Source: Marinomonas agarivorans
Lineage (GTDB): Bacteria; Pseudomonadota; Gammaproteobacteria; Pseudomonadales; Marinomonadaceae
Direction: 5' to 3'
NCBI GenBank assembly: GCA_002173415.2
Contig: NHNK02000002.1
Coordinates: forward strand, 62,001 to 126,000
DNA: 64,000 bases
Below, piece by piece: positions 32,208 through 41,119 of the stretch (the stretch's first letter is position 1; every line of letters begins with the position of its first letter). The notes below the pieces were generated by a model. It saw only the letters and a list, made by a program, of their open reading frames with translations, made no database searches and was not told the origin of the DNA. Made by a program: the position numbers and the translations under genes.

Positions 32208-32753
32208 ATAAAAGGTAATATGAATCGTGGACGTCAAGCTAATAAACAGCAGCCACAAATTAACGAGCACATTCAAGCAACTGAAGTCCGTTTGATCGCC
32301 TCAACAGGTGAACAAATTGGTGTCGTTTCAATTGAGGAGGCATTAGCCGCAGCGGAAGCAGAAAAGTTAGATCTGGTTCAAATTACAGACTCTGATCCTG
32401 TTGTTTGCAAAATCATGGACTATGGTAAGCATGTTTTCGAACAGAAAAAGGCTCGAGCAGCCCAGAAGAAAAATGCTAAACAGATACAGGTTAAAGAAAT
32501 TAAATTCCGTCCAGGGACGGAGGAAGGGGATTATCAGGTAAAACTCCGCAACCTGATACGTTTCCTTGAAGGAGGGGATAAGGCTAAGGTGTCGCTACGA
32601 TATCGAGGTCGTGAAATGGCTCATCAGGAGCTTGGCATGCAACTTATGAATCGAGTCTCTGAAGACTTAGATGATTATGGTGTAGTAGAACAAGCTGCGA
32701 AAATGGAAGGTCGTCAATTGACTATGGTGCTGGCCCCTAAAAAGAAGAAGTAG
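32208..32753 (+). CDS. infC: Translation initiation factor IF-3, probably starting at AUA
   Basis: IF-3 keeps the 30S subunit free and proofreads the start codon. The protein has the usual [13 protein letters not shown] opening, [15 protein letters not shown], the linker [19 protein letters not shown] and a C-terminal domain with [18 protein letters not shown] at 32196-32199 is eight bases before an in-frame ATA at 32208 and gives Met-Lys-Gly-Asn, matching the Lys-Gly-Gly start of E. coli IF-3, whose gene uses AUU. The first in-frame ATG, at 32220, has only AGG four bases before it. Non-AUG starts let IF-3 repress its own synthesis, so I prefer ATA 32208; starting at 32220 gives 177 residues. 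Confidence 0.93.
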   Translation: MKGNMNRGRQANKQQPQINEHIQATEVRLIASTGEQIGVVSIEEALAAAEAEKLDLVQITDSDPVVCKIMDYGKHVFEQKKARAAQKKNAKQIQVKEIKFRPGTEEGDYQVKLRNLIRFLEGGDKAKVSLRYRGREMAHQELGMQLMNRVSEDLDDYGVVEQAAKMEGRQLTMVLAPKKKK

Positions 32754-32810
32754 TTAAAGCTTAAGGCTTATAATTACACTAACATTAACGAATGCGAGAG
32801 TGGTTTTATC

Positions 32811-33005
32811 ATGCCAAAAATTAAATCAAACAGTGGCGCGGCTAAGCGCTTTAAGCGTACTGCGAATGGCTTTAAGCATAAGCAGTCTCACACTAGTCAT
32901 ATTTTGACTAAAAAATCTACTAAGCGTAAGCGTCATTTGCGCTCAATGAATCAGGTTGCTGATAGTGATGTTCGTTTAATCACTCGCATGTGCCCATACA
33001 TTTAA
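32811..33005 (+). CDS. rpmI: 50S ribosomal protein L35
   Basis: L35 is a small basic protein of the large subunit. The 64-residue sequence begins [16 protein letters not shown] and has the [15 protein letters not shown] block, as in the family. It lies between infC and rplT, whose product L20 represses this operon at the rpmI start in E. coli. A TATAAT at 32769 in the infC-rpmI gap has no good partner at -35. Confidence 0.97.
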   Translation: MPKIKSNSGAAKRFKRTANGFKHKQSHTSHILTKKSTKRKRHLRSMNQVADSDVRLITRMCPYI

Positions 33006-33057
33006 GTAGTAGTTTTATTTATTAGTTAATATTAATTAGTTAGAGAAGGTTTATATT

Positions 33058-33414
33058 ATGCCTCGCGTAAAACGTGGTGTTCAGGCTCGTCGCCGACATA
33101 AAAAGATTTTAAAGCAAGCTAAAGGTTATTATGGTGCTCGTAGCCGTGTATTTCGTGTAGCGAAACAAGCGGTTATTAAAGCTGGTCAGTATGCTTACCG
33201 TGACCGTCGTCAACGTAAGCGTCAATTCCGTGCACTATGGATTGCTCGTATCAATGCAGCAGCTCGTGTAAATGGTCTTTCTTACAGCCGTTTCATTGCT
33301 GGTCTTAAAAAGGCGTCAATTGAAATTGATCGTAAAGTACTTGCTGACCTTGCTGTGTATGAAAAAGAAGTATTTGCTGCAATTGTTGAAAAGGCAAAAG
33401 CTGGCGAAGCTTAA
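33058..33414 (+). CDS. rplT: 50S ribosomal protein L20
   Basis: L20 is an early-binding assembly protein of the large subunit and represses the rpmI-rplT mRNA in E. coli. The 118-residue protein has the basic N-terminal extension [20 protein letters not shown] and the globular [20 protein letters not shown] and [11 protein letters not shown] blocks. AGAAGG precedes the ATG. The gap to pheS holds a terminator and a possible leader peptide. Confidence 0.98.
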   Translation: MPRVKRGVQARRRHKKILKQAKGYYGARSRVFRVAKQAVIKAGQYAYRDRRQRKRQFRALWIARINAAARVNGLSYSRFIAGLKKASIEIDRKVLADLAVYEKEVFAAIVEKAKAGEA

Positions 33415-33440
33415 TTTTAGACAACTTAGCCTAAGTTAAC

Positions 33441-33476
33441 TTGGTTTTTAAAATATTTTTTGAAAACACATTTTAA
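33441..33476 (+). promoter_or_regulatory. Possible Phe-rich leader peptide before pheS (pheM-like)
   Basis: A reading frame from TTG 33441 to TAA 33474-33476 would encode Met-Val-Phe-Lys-Ile-Phe-Phe-Glu-Asn-Thr-Phe, four phenylalanines in eleven residues. It ends 15 bases before a strong terminator hairpin that lies ahead of pheS. E. coli controls pheST by attenuation with the Phe-rich leader pheM at this very place. Against it: the start is TTG with no clear Shine-Dalgarno sequence, and the region is T-rich, so Phe codons may be chance. Confidence 0.35.
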
Positions 33477-33491
33477 CTATATGCAGTCTTT

Positions 33492-34537
<1,046 letters not shown>

Positions 34538-34575
34538 AAATTTGTAGGTCACAATAGTAGAGCAAGTAACGATAG

Positions 34576-34594
34576 TTAGGAGCAGTGCTCCTAA
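34576..34594 (+). other. Hairpin between pheS and pheT
   Basis: TTAGGAGCA and TGCTCCTAA form a near-perfect 19-base palindrome in the 90-base gap between the two subunit genes. No T run follows, so it is more likely an mRNA stability or translation element than a terminator. Confidence 0.4.
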
Positions 34595-34627
34595 TAACCT
34601 TATCCAAAAGAATCAAGGTAAGCGAGT

Positions 34628-37012
34628 ATGAAATTCAGTGAAAGTTGGCTAAGAGAGTGGGTCAATCCAGAGATCAGTAGCGAAGAACTAGCGGCGCAAA
34701 TTACTATGGCAGGGCTTGAAGTTGATGAAGTCTTGCCTGTAGCCGCCGACTTTTCAGGCGTGGTTGTTGGTGAAATTATATCTGCTGAAGCACACCCAAA
34801 TGCAGATAAATTGCAAGTATGTACAGTTAGCGATGGCAGCGAAGAGTTTCAGGTTGTTTGTGGGGCACCAAATGCTAGAGCTGGTATAAAAACTCCGTTT
34901 GCAAAAGTGGGAGCGGTATTAGCGCCAGATTTTAAGATAAAAAAAGCAAAATTGCGCCAAGTTGACTCTTTTGGAATGCTATGTTCTGCATCTGAACTGG
35001 GTTTGAGCGATGATAATTCAGGCATACTAGAGCTAGCTCAGAATGCACCAGTAGGTAAAGATTTACGAGATTACTTACAGCTTGATGATCTGATTATTGA
35101 TGTTGATTTAACGCCGAACCGTAGTGACTGTCTAAGCATTAGAGGGTTGGCTAGAGAAGTCGGAGTATTGAACAAAAAAGATGTTCAAGCCGTTAGCGTT
35201 GAACCTGTGTCAGTATCAATTGATGACACTTTTCCAGTAATAGTCACTGCTGAAGCTGCATGCCCACGTTATCTTGGTCGAATCATTAAAAATGTTAATG
35301 TTAAAGCTGCTTCACCCTTATGGCTAACGGAAAAACTAAGGCGTTCGGGAATTCGATCTATTGATCCTGTTGTTGACGTAACAAATTACGTTCTACTAGA
35401 GCTTGGCCAACCAATGCATGCGTTCGATTTAGAAAAGCTACGTGGCTCTATCAATGTTCGAATGGCGCAGTCGAATGAAAAAATAACCTTATTAAATGAT
35501 GAAGAAATTACTTTACGGGATGATACTCTCGTTATTGCTGATGATGATTCTGCTTTAGCTCTTGCAGGAATTATGGGTGGTAGCATGTCAGGTGTTTCTG
35601 CAACCAGTCAACATATTTTTTTAGAAAGTGCCTTTTTTGCTCCTACTCTTCTTGCTGGTAAAGCTCGCTCTTACGGTTTACATACAGACGGCTCTCACCG
35701 TTTCGAGCGAGGCGTTGATAGCGAACTACAAAAAGAGGCTATTGAAAGAGCTACTCAGCTAATCATTGAAATAGCAGGCGGTAATGCTGGGCCTATTATA
35801 GAAAAAGTGGCCGACACGGCTCTGCCGCAAGCTCGTCGTGTTAGGTTGCGTCGTCAAAAGTTAGATCAATATCTTGTTGTTCATCTCGACACTGAACAGG
35901 TTACAGAAATTTTAATGAGATTAGGGCTAAAAGTTATTGAAGTGACAGAGCTGGAGTGGACTGTGGAGTCACCAAGTCACCGTTTTGATATCGAGATTGA
36001 AGAAGATCTTATTGAGGAAGTAGCTCGTATTTATGGTTATAACAACATTCCTTCGAATATGCCAGCTGCGGCAATTAACTTCACAGCAAGTCCAGAAGCG
36101 AAAACACCCATTCAGGCAATAAGAAGTACGTTAGTCGCCCAAGGGTATCAAGAGGCAATTACTTACAGTTTTATTGACTCAGTTATCAGTAAACAATTTT
36201 TCCCTGACATTGAGCCAATTGCTTTATCAAACCCTATTTCTGCTGAGATGGGTGTGATGAGACCAAGTTTATTGCCAGGTTTGGTTAAAGCTTATTTACA
36301 TAACCAAAATCGCCAGCAATTGGATGTTCGTCTTTTTGAAACTGGTAGGCGTTTCATTGGTCGCATTGATGAGTTGCAACAATTAGACCAACAAGAATGT
36401 ATAGCAGGATTGCTTGCAGGCAATAGAGAAATTGAGTCGTGGAGTAATGCAGGTGAAAAAGTCGACTTTTATGACGTAAAGTCTCATGTTGAAACACTGC
36501 TTTCACTCAATAATTCTGTTAGCGCTGACTATACAAGGGCGTCAGTTGATTATTTACACCCAGGTCGATCTGCGACCGTTTCTATTTCTGGTAAAGAAGT
36601 AGGGGTTTTGGGTGAATTGCACCCGCAGTTAGCCAAGAAACTTGGTTGTAATCAAACGGTTTATTTATTTGATTTAGACTTGCAAGCCGTTATAGCAGGG
36701 GAGCTACCTGTTTATTCACCGGTATCGAAATATCCTGAAGTTCGACGTGATTTTGCTTTCTTGGCCGACAGTGATTTACCAGTCGCTACATTAAAGGAAA
36801 TCATTGAGCAAACAGCCGGAGAATCTTTTAAGAAGGTCGTTGTTTTTGATGTTTATGAAGGTGCAGGCATTGATTTTAATAAAAAAAGTGTCGCTCTAGG
36901 CTTGACGTGGCAACATCATTCGCACACTCTTAGTGATGAAGAAATAAACAATTCTGTCGAGCAGGTCTTAGTTGCTCTAAAAGATCAACTAGGCGTTGTG
37001 GTAAGGGGGTAA
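34628..37012 (+). CDS. pheT: Phenylalanyl-tRNA synthetase beta subunit
   Basis: PheT is the structural and editing subunit of phenylalanyl-tRNA synthetase. The 794-residue protein has the EMAP-II-like tRNA-binding domain (about 39-147, with AHPNADKLQVC and VVCGAPNAR), the B3/B4 editing domain (about 215-390), the B5 domain near 405-475, the catalytic-like core with NPISAEMGVMRPSLLPG near 535, and the C-terminal anticodon-binding FDX-ACB domain (about 700-794). It is four bases from ihfA. Confidence 0.98.
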   Translation: MKFSESWLREWVNPEISSEELAAQITMAGLEVDEVLPVAADFSGVVVGEIISAEAHPNADKLQVCTVSDGSEEFQVVCGAPNARAGIKTPFAKVGAVLAPDFKIKKAKLRQVDSFGMLCSASELGLSDDNSGILELAQNAPVGKDLRDYLQLDDLIIDVDLTPNRSDCLSIRGLAREVGVLNKKDVQAVSVEPVSVSIDDTFPVIVTAEAACPRYLGRIIKNVNVKAASPLWLTEKLRRSGIRSIDPVVDVTNYVLLELGQPMHAFDLEKLRGSINVRMAQSNEKITLLNDEEITLRDDTLVIADDDSALALAGIMGGSMSGVSATSQHIFLESAFFAPTLLAGKARSYGLHTDGSHRFERGVDSELQKEAIERATQLIIEIAGGNAGPIIEKVADTALPQARRVRLRRQKLDQYLVVHLDTEQVTEILMRLGLKVIEVTELEWTVESPSHRFDIEIEEDLIEEVARIYGYNNIPSNMPAAAINFTASPEAKTPIQAIRSTLVAQGYQEAITYSFIDSVISKQFFPDIEPIALSNPISAEMGVMRPSLLPGLVKAYLHNQNRQQLDVRLFETGRRFIGRIDELQQLDQQECIAGLLAGNREIESWSNAGEKVDFYDVKSHVETLLSLNNSVSADYTRASVDYLHPGRSATVSISGKEVGVLGELHPQLAKKLGCNQTVYLFDLDLQAVIAGELPVYSPVSKYPEVRRDFAFLADSDLPVATLKEIIEQTAGESFKKVVVFDVYEGAGIDFNKKSVALGLTWQHHSHTLSDEEINNSVEQVLVALKDQLGVVVRG

Positions 37013-37015
37013 TTG

Positions 37016-37312
37016 ATGAGTGCATTGACTAAAGCTGATATTGCTGAATATTTGGTAGATGAGGTAGGCTTGTCAAAAAAAGACGCAAAGGATCTGGTGG
37101 AAAGTTTTTTTGACTCCATAAGGGAAACACTGATAAAAGGTGAGCAAGTTAAGTTATCAGGTTTTGGTAACTTTGATATCAGGCAAAAAAGTCAAAGGCC
37201 CGGTCGAAACCCAAAAACTGGTGAAGAGGTACCAATATCAGCTCGTACTGTAGTGACATTTAGGCCAGGACAAAAATTAAAGGCAAAAGTTGAAAACTAC
37301 ATGCAAGAATAA
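37016..37312 (+). CDS. ihfA: Integration host factor alpha subunit
   Basis: IHF-alpha pairs with IHF-beta to make a DNA-bending nucleoid protein. The 98-residue protein has the HU-family fold with [21 protein letters not shown] (DNA-contacting arm, residues about 45-65) and the intercalating proline in the arm. AAGGGGG seven bases before ATG 37016 sets the start; the open frame begins one codon earlier at TTG. It follows pheT directly, the usual order in gammaproteobacteria. Confidence 0.96.
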   Translation: MSALTKADIAEYLVDEVGLSKKDAKDLVESFFDSIRETLIKGEQVKLSGFGNFDIRQKSQRPGRNPKTGEEVPISARTVVTFRPGQKLKAKVENYMQE

Positions 37313-37329
37313 TTATTTAGATCAATAAC

Positions 37330-37359
37330 AAAGCCGGTTTATACCGGCTTTGTTCGTTT
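37330..37359 (+). terminator. Rho-independent terminator after ihfA
   Basis: AAAGCCGGT and ACCGGCTTT pair around TTAT and are followed by TGTTCGTTTTT. It closes the translation operon before the tRNA cluster. Confidence 0.85.
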
Positions 37360-37403
37360 TTAAACGAAGATAAAAAATTATTGCAATAAAACGAAAAAAA
37401 ACC

Positions 37404-37431
37404 TTCCTTTTTAAACTGCTTATAGTAATAT
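37404..37431 (+). promoter_or_regulatory. Likely promoter of the tRNA cluster
   Basis: TTCCTT (37404-37409) and TAATAT (37426-37431) are 16 bases apart. The GC-rich GCACCCGC follows, like the discriminator of stable-RNA promoters under stringent control. The -35 match is weak, so this is a best guess. The first tRNA begins about 50 bases later. Confidence 0.5.
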
Positions 37432-37484
37432 ACGCACCCGCTGACAACATCAATGCATATGCAGAAAAGTTGTGAGAGTGTTAA

Positions 37485-37561
37485 CGGGGCGTAGCGCAGC
37501 CTGGTAGCGCACTAGCATGGGGTGCTAGTGGTCGCAGGTTCAAATCCTGCCGTCCCGACCA
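37485..37561 (+). tRNA. tRNA-Pro (GGG)
   Basis: A 77-base cloverleaf with acceptor CGGGGCG/CGTCCCG, the anticodon stem CTAGC/GCTAG around loop ATGGGGT (anticodon GGG), the T loop GGTTCAAATCC, and an encoded CCA end. It is the first gene of the cluster. Confidence 0.95.
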
Positions 37562-37573
37562 GAATTAGTAATT

Positions 37574-37649
37574 GCCGCTATAGCTCAGTTGGTAGAGCAT
37601 CTGACTTGTAATCAGAGGGTCCCGAGTTCGACTCTTGGTGGCGGCACCA
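37574..37649 (+). tRNA. tRNA-Thr (TGT), copy 1
   Basis: A 76-base cloverleaf with acceptor GCCGCTA, anticodon stem TCTGA/TCAGA around CTTGTAA (anticodon TGT) and encoded CCA. Identical to the two following Thr copies. Confidence 0.95.
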
Positions 37650-37695
37650 TTCTTATCTGGTAGGTTGTGAAGAAATTCGCAAAGTAGCTTCCATA

Positions 37696-37771
37696 GCCGC
37701 TATAGCTCAGTTGGTAGAGCATCTGACTTGTAATCAGAGGGTCCCGAGTTCGACTCTTGGTGGCGGCACCA
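37696..37771 (+). tRNA. tRNA-Thr (TGT), copy 2
   Basis: Identical in sequence to the gene at 37574; the spacers before and after differ, so only the tRNA sequence itself is kept the same. Confidence 0.95.
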
Positions 37772-37838
37772 AACTCTATCAAACAGAGGCGATAAATGGG
37801 GTTACAAAATTAGGTTGCAGCATTTGAATTTTTGTTAG

Positions 37839-37914
37839 GCCGCTATAGCTCAGTTGGTAGAGCATCTGACTTGTAATCAGAGGGTCCCGAGTTCGACTCT
37901 TGGTGGCGGCACCA
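37839..37914 (+). tRNA. tRNA-Thr (TGT), copy 3
   Basis: Third identical copy of tRNA-Thr with anticodon TGT and encoded CCA. It is followed after 19 bases by the first tRNA-Val. Confidence 0.95.
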
Positions 37915-37933
37915 TTATAAAAGTTCAATTATT

Positions 37934-38009
37934 GGGTGTGTAGCTCAGTTGGGAGAGCGTCGCCCTTACAAGGCGAATGTCGGGAGTTCGAACCTCTCCA
38001 CACCCACCA
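37934..38009 (+). tRNA. tRNA-Val (TAC), copy 1
   Basis: A 76-base cloverleaf with acceptor GGGTGTG, anticodon stem TCGCC/GGCGA around CTTACAA (anticodon TAC), and encoded CCA. It starts the first 264-base Val-Asp unit. Confidence 0.95.
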
Positions 38010-38087
38010 CTTACTTTACAGTGGTATAAAACAGTAAAGTGAAATTGCTAGGTAAAATCATTAGCGAAAGAAAAGCGACAAAGTACT

Positions 38088-38164
38088 GGAGCAGTAGTTC
38101 AGTTGGTTAGAATACCTGCCTGTCACGCAGGGGGTCGCGGGTTCGAGTCCCGTCTGTTCCGCCA
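38088..38164 (+). tRNA. tRNA-Asp (GTC), copy 1
   Basis: A 77-base cloverleaf with acceptor GGAGCAG, anticodon stem CCTGC/GCAGG around CTGTCAC (anticodon GTC), and encoded CCA. It is the second gene of the first repeat unit. Confidence 0.95.
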
Positions 38165-38197
38165 TTACTTATGTTGATGATAAATGCTTATCAAAGC

Positions 38198-38273
38198 GGG
38201 TGTGTAGCTCAGTTGGGAGAGCGTCGCCCTTACAAGGCGAATGTCGGGAGTTCGAACCTCTCCACACCCACCA
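38198..38273 (+). tRNA. tRNA-Val (TAC), copy 2
   Basis: Identical to the copy at 37934, exactly 264 bases further on. Confidence 0.95.
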
Positions 38274-38351
38274 CTTACTTTACAGTGGTATAAAACAGTA
38301 AAGTGAAATTGCTAGGTAAAATCATTAGCGAAAGAAAAGCGACAAAGTACT

Positions 38352-38428
38352 GGAGCAGTAGTTCAGTTGGTTAGAATACCTGCCTGTCACGCAGGGGGTC
38401 GCGGGTTCGAGTCCCGTCTGTTCCGCCA
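38352..38428 (+). tRNA. tRNA-Asp (GTC), copy 2
   Basis: Identical to the copy at 38088, exactly 264 bases further on. Confidence 0.95.
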
Positions 38429-38461
38429 TTACTTATGTTGATGATAAACGCTTATCAAAGC

Positions 38462-38537
38462 GGGTGTGTAGCTCAGTTGGGAGAGCGTCGCCCTTACAAG
38501 GCGAATGTCGGGAGTTCGAACCTCTCCACACCCACCA
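38462..38537 (+). tRNA. tRNA-Val (TAC), copy 3
   Basis: Identical to the other two Val copies, again 264 bases after the previous one. Confidence 0.95.
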
Positions 38538-38615
38538 CTTACTTTACAGTGGTATAAAACAGTAAAGTGAAATTGCTAGATAAAATTGTTAGCGAAAGAA
38601 AAGCGACAAAGTACT

Positions 38616-38692
38616 GGAGCAGTAGTTCAGTTGGTTAGAATACCTGCCTGTCACGCAGGGGGTCGCGGGTTCGAGTCCCGTCTGTTCCGCCA
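38616..38692 (+). tRNA. tRNA-Asp (GTC), copy 3
   Basis: Identical to the other two Asp copies. The shared spacer stops a few bases after its CCA, marking the end of the tandem repeat. Confidence 0.95.
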
Positions 38693-38797
38693 TTACTTTT
38701 TGCATCTTACCATTTTAATTCTCTAATCTTATTTCTCTCTTTATTCTCCAGTCTTATCAACTTATTACAGAGCTCAAAGCATTTTTGGTATTTAATA

Positions 38798-39262
38798 TCA
38801 TATACTAATTAAGCGACGTTTTATTGGCGTAGATTTCACAATAGCGGTGTTTGTTTCGGCTATACTCGCTATCTCTTCTAAAATCGGGTCTAGTTGGCTG
38901 ATATTTTGTAAATATAAACGAGCGATATAGCAATCATCACCGGTGACCTTGTCACACTCGACACATTCAGGAATAAGGTTAATTAAATGTTCTAGCTCTT
39001 TGGCTTTACCTGGATGATGACGTATTCGCACAATAGCAACAAGAGTGTAACCTAAACGTTCAGGGTTGATATCTACATGATAGCCTGAAATTACGCCCGT
39101 CTCTTCTAATTTTCTGAGTCGTTCATTCACACTAGGTGCCGTCATTTTTACTTGCTTCGCTAATTCCGTCACGCTAGTACGTGCATTTTGATTTAGCAAT
39201 TCAATTAATTGCTTATCAATAGCATCAATATATCTATTGTCATTTTTAAAGTTTTTTTTCAT
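38798..39262 (-). CDS. Lrp/AsnC-family transcriptional regulator
   Basis: The 154-residue protein has an N-terminal winged helix-turn-helix (about 14-63; ELLNQNARTSVTELAKQVKM, SVNERLRKLEETGVISGY) and a C-terminal RAM effector domain (about 75-150; VTGDDCYIARLYLQ). Such regulators sense amino acids and often control an exporter or catabolic gene next door. It is divergent from an EamA-type transporter, a common pairing, which suggests that exporter as the target. No close orthologue is named. Confidence 0.9.
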   Translation of the reverse strand: MKKNFKNDNRYIDAIDKQLIELLNQNARTSVTELAKQVKMTAPSVNERLRKLEETGVISGYHVDINPERLGYTLVAIVRIRHHPGKAKELEHLINLIPECVECDKVTGDDCYIARLYLQNISQLDPILEEIASIAETNTAIVKSTPIKRRLISI

Positions 39263-39339
39263 TTTTCCCTCTAAAACAGTCTATTAATGTTTTGTTTTGC
39301 CTTGTAAATTGTATGTGATAAAACCGGTAAGTATTTTAT

Positions 39340-39356
39340 TCTAATATTAATTTAGA
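39340..39356. promoter_or_regulatory. Possible Lrp/AsnC operator
   Basis: TCTAA and TTAGA form an inverted repeat with seven AT-rich bases between, in the 116-base gap between the regulator and the divergent transporter. It lies 23 bases before the transporter start. AT-rich inverted repeats are usual Lrp-family sites; this is inferred from position. Confidence 0.35.
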
Positions 39357-39378
39357 TTAGCAATTAAAGAGAGTTAAT

Positions 39379-40347
39379 ATGAAGCAATTTACCCAATTTT
39401 TTGGTCGAGCACTGCCAAATCAAATAGGAACCATAGAAATGGTATTGGCAATGGTGCTTTCTGGTACCATTGGTTACTTTGTATTGCAGTCACAGCAAAG
39501 TTTTTGGAATGTCGTTTTTTTTCGCTGCTTAATTGGTGCTATCACGTTAGGCGTCTATTTGTATTTAAGTAGTGCATGGAAAAAGGAAAACCTTAAAAAT
39601 CAGTTATCTAATCGTATATTGCTACTCATTGTCATTGGTGGCTTAACCTTGGTGATGAACTGGGTATTACTTTTTGCTTCTTTTACCTATGTTCCTTTTT
39701 CAATTGCCACAGTTATTTATCATATACAGCCTTTGTTTCTAGTATTGCTAGGAGCGTACTTTACTAAAGATACTTTATCTGTGACGTTATTTTTTTGGTT
39801 AGCATTGGCCTTTATTGGCTTATTTTTAATGGTTGAGCTTGAGGTTAGCGATCTTAGGGCATTATTAGGACCAGTAAGTAGCAACGATGAAACAGTTAAT
39901 TTAGCACCGCTTTTGGGGGCATTGATGGCGTTAAGTGCGGCTTTTCTATATACAATCACAACATTAATTACGAAACAGATTAGTCATATATCGCCGCATT
40001 TGATTGCTTTTATCCAAGTTTGTGTTGGCGTAATTGTTTTATTGCCTTTAGCTGACTTCGACAACTTACCCTCGATGTTGGCACCGTGGTTTCATTTATT
40101 TGTTTTAGGCGTTATTCATACGGGATTTATGTATATTATTATGTATGACAGCTTTCAAAAGTTGTCGACTAGTCTGCTGGCTTTGTTGTCTTTTATTTAT
40201 CCAGTCGTTGCATTATTTGTTGATTTCTTGGCCTTTAATACTCTAATTAGTTGGTATCAGGGGGCTGGGGTTATGTTAATTTTAATAGCCGCTTGTGCGG
40301 TAAAATTTAACTGGGGATTGACATTTTTGCGTAGAAAGAGAGTTTAA
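39379..40347 (+). CDS. EamA/DMT-family transporter
   Basis: The 322-residue inner-membrane protein has about ten spans in two EamA halves (the first with VVFFRCLIGAITLGVYLYL and FTYVPFSIATVIYHIQPLF; the second ending SFIYPVVALFVDFLAF). Members export amino acids, metabolites or drugs by proton antiport. The substrate cannot be read from sequence. An insertion of about 20 polar residues near 155-175 separates the halves. GAGAG precedes the ATG. The divergent Lrp gene points to an amino acid as a possible substrate. Confidence 0.88.
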   Translation: MKQFTQFFGRALPNQIGTIEMVLAMVLSGTIGYFVLQSQQSFWNVVFFRCLIGAITLGVYLYLSSAWKKENLKNQLSNRILLLIVIGGLTLVMNWVLLFASFTYVPFSIATVIYHIQPLFLVLLGAYFTKDTLSVTLFFWLALAFIGLFLMVELEVSDLRALLGPVSSNDETVNLAPLLGALMALSAAFLYTITTLITKQISHISPHLIAFIQVCVGVIVLLPLADFDNLPSMLAPWFHLFVLGVIHTGFMYIIMYDSFQKLSTSLLALLSFIYPVVALFVDFLAFNTLISWYQGAGVMLILIAACAVKFNWGLTFLRRKRV

Positions 40348-40400
40348 CCTTTTTATTTTTACTCTACATAATGTGTTGGCATCAACGGCCCAGCAAACAG

Positions 40401-40437
40401 AAAGTGGCTAACTTATCAAAATAAGTTAACCACTTTT
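40401..40437. terminator. Terminator between converging genes
   Basis: AAAGTGGCTAACTTAT and ATAAGTTAACCACTTT form a 16-base stem with one C-A mismatch and loop CAAA, followed by T. The A run on the left end lets it also work on the minus strand for the lipoprotein gene. Confidence 0.75.
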
Positions 40438-40517
40438 AGGGAGTATTTATTTGCTCTTTCTCAGTCTATGGTAACACTTAAACAGCTCCCTCTAGTGGCC
40501 CCATAGCAAATTGTTTG

Positions 40518-40886
40518 TTAACGCTCTGGAAATGTTTCAGAAAGAGATACTTCGAACATATCGTTGTAAATTTGTTTTTGATATTCCAGTGAACAAAGTA
40601 GATCACCGTTGCAGTTTTCTGCCATTTCATCATAGTGATATTGATTGAAAGAGCGTCTAGCATCTCTTGCAATTTGATCGGCTTTGTTGACACACAGATT
40701 AACAATGCCATTACAGTTGTTACCATTTGGGCAAAAGCGTTGCGCACTGTATTGTAGACAACGTTGAAATGCCGCAGAAGCATATGGGCTAAGATGGAGT
40801 TCTTCTTGGCTGACAGGTTGTACATATCCTCTAAGTGAGCAAGCGGATACAAAAAAGCAGGCAAGTAATATGCTGAATAGTCTCAT
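40518..40886 (-). CDS. Small Cys-rich lipoprotein of unknown function
   Basis: From the ATG at 40886 (AAGG eight bases before it) the 122-residue protein begins MRLFSILLACFFVSAC, a lipoprotein signal with cysteine 16 as the likely lipid site. The mature part holds six further cysteines (FQRC, RFC, NNC, NLC, ENC, LLC), which suggests disulphides in the periplasm. I do not recognise the family. It is about 230 bases from the divergent DsbA-like oxidoreductase gene, which may be of interest given its cysteines. A longer frame reaching 40964 would hide the signal peptide and is less likely. Confidence 0.7.
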   Translation of the reverse strand: MRLFSILLACFFVSACSLRGYVQPVSQEELHLSPYASAAFQRCLQYSAQRFCPNGNNCNGIVNLCVNKADQIARDARRSFNQYHYDEMAENCNGDLLCSLEYQKQIYNDMFEVSLSETFPER

Positions 40887-41119
40887 TATCTGGGCCTTAT
40901 CAAATAACTGATTTAAAAGTTTAGCTAAACAATAGCGCGCTTGTTGCAACAAAAAGGTTGCCAAAAAGCATCGAGTCTAATTTTATTATCGACAAGGGTT
41001 TGGATTTCTTAACTTTTTTCGCAAAATAATTTTTACCTTCATTTAAAGCATTTAACTGTTGCTTGTCATTTAAAAATACACCCCCATTTACTGGATATCC
41101 ATCAATAAAAGGTTTGGTA

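Larger units (their letters stand above)
37934..38700 (+). repeat. Three tandem 264-bp tRNA-Val/tRNA-Asp units
   Basis: The whole unit, tRNAs and spacers alike, repeats with a 264-base period. Only a few spacer bases differ, such as GGTAAAATCATT against GATAAAATTGTT in unit three and AAATGC against AAACGC between units. Near-identity of non-functional spacer shows recent duplication or gene conversion. Confidence 0.95.

Noticed and set aside
40887-41119. Upstream extension of the lipoprotein frame and an 83-codon frame (40921-41172, minus)
   Set aside because: The lipobox requires the start at 40886, and the other frame overlaps the DsbA-like gene start without support.
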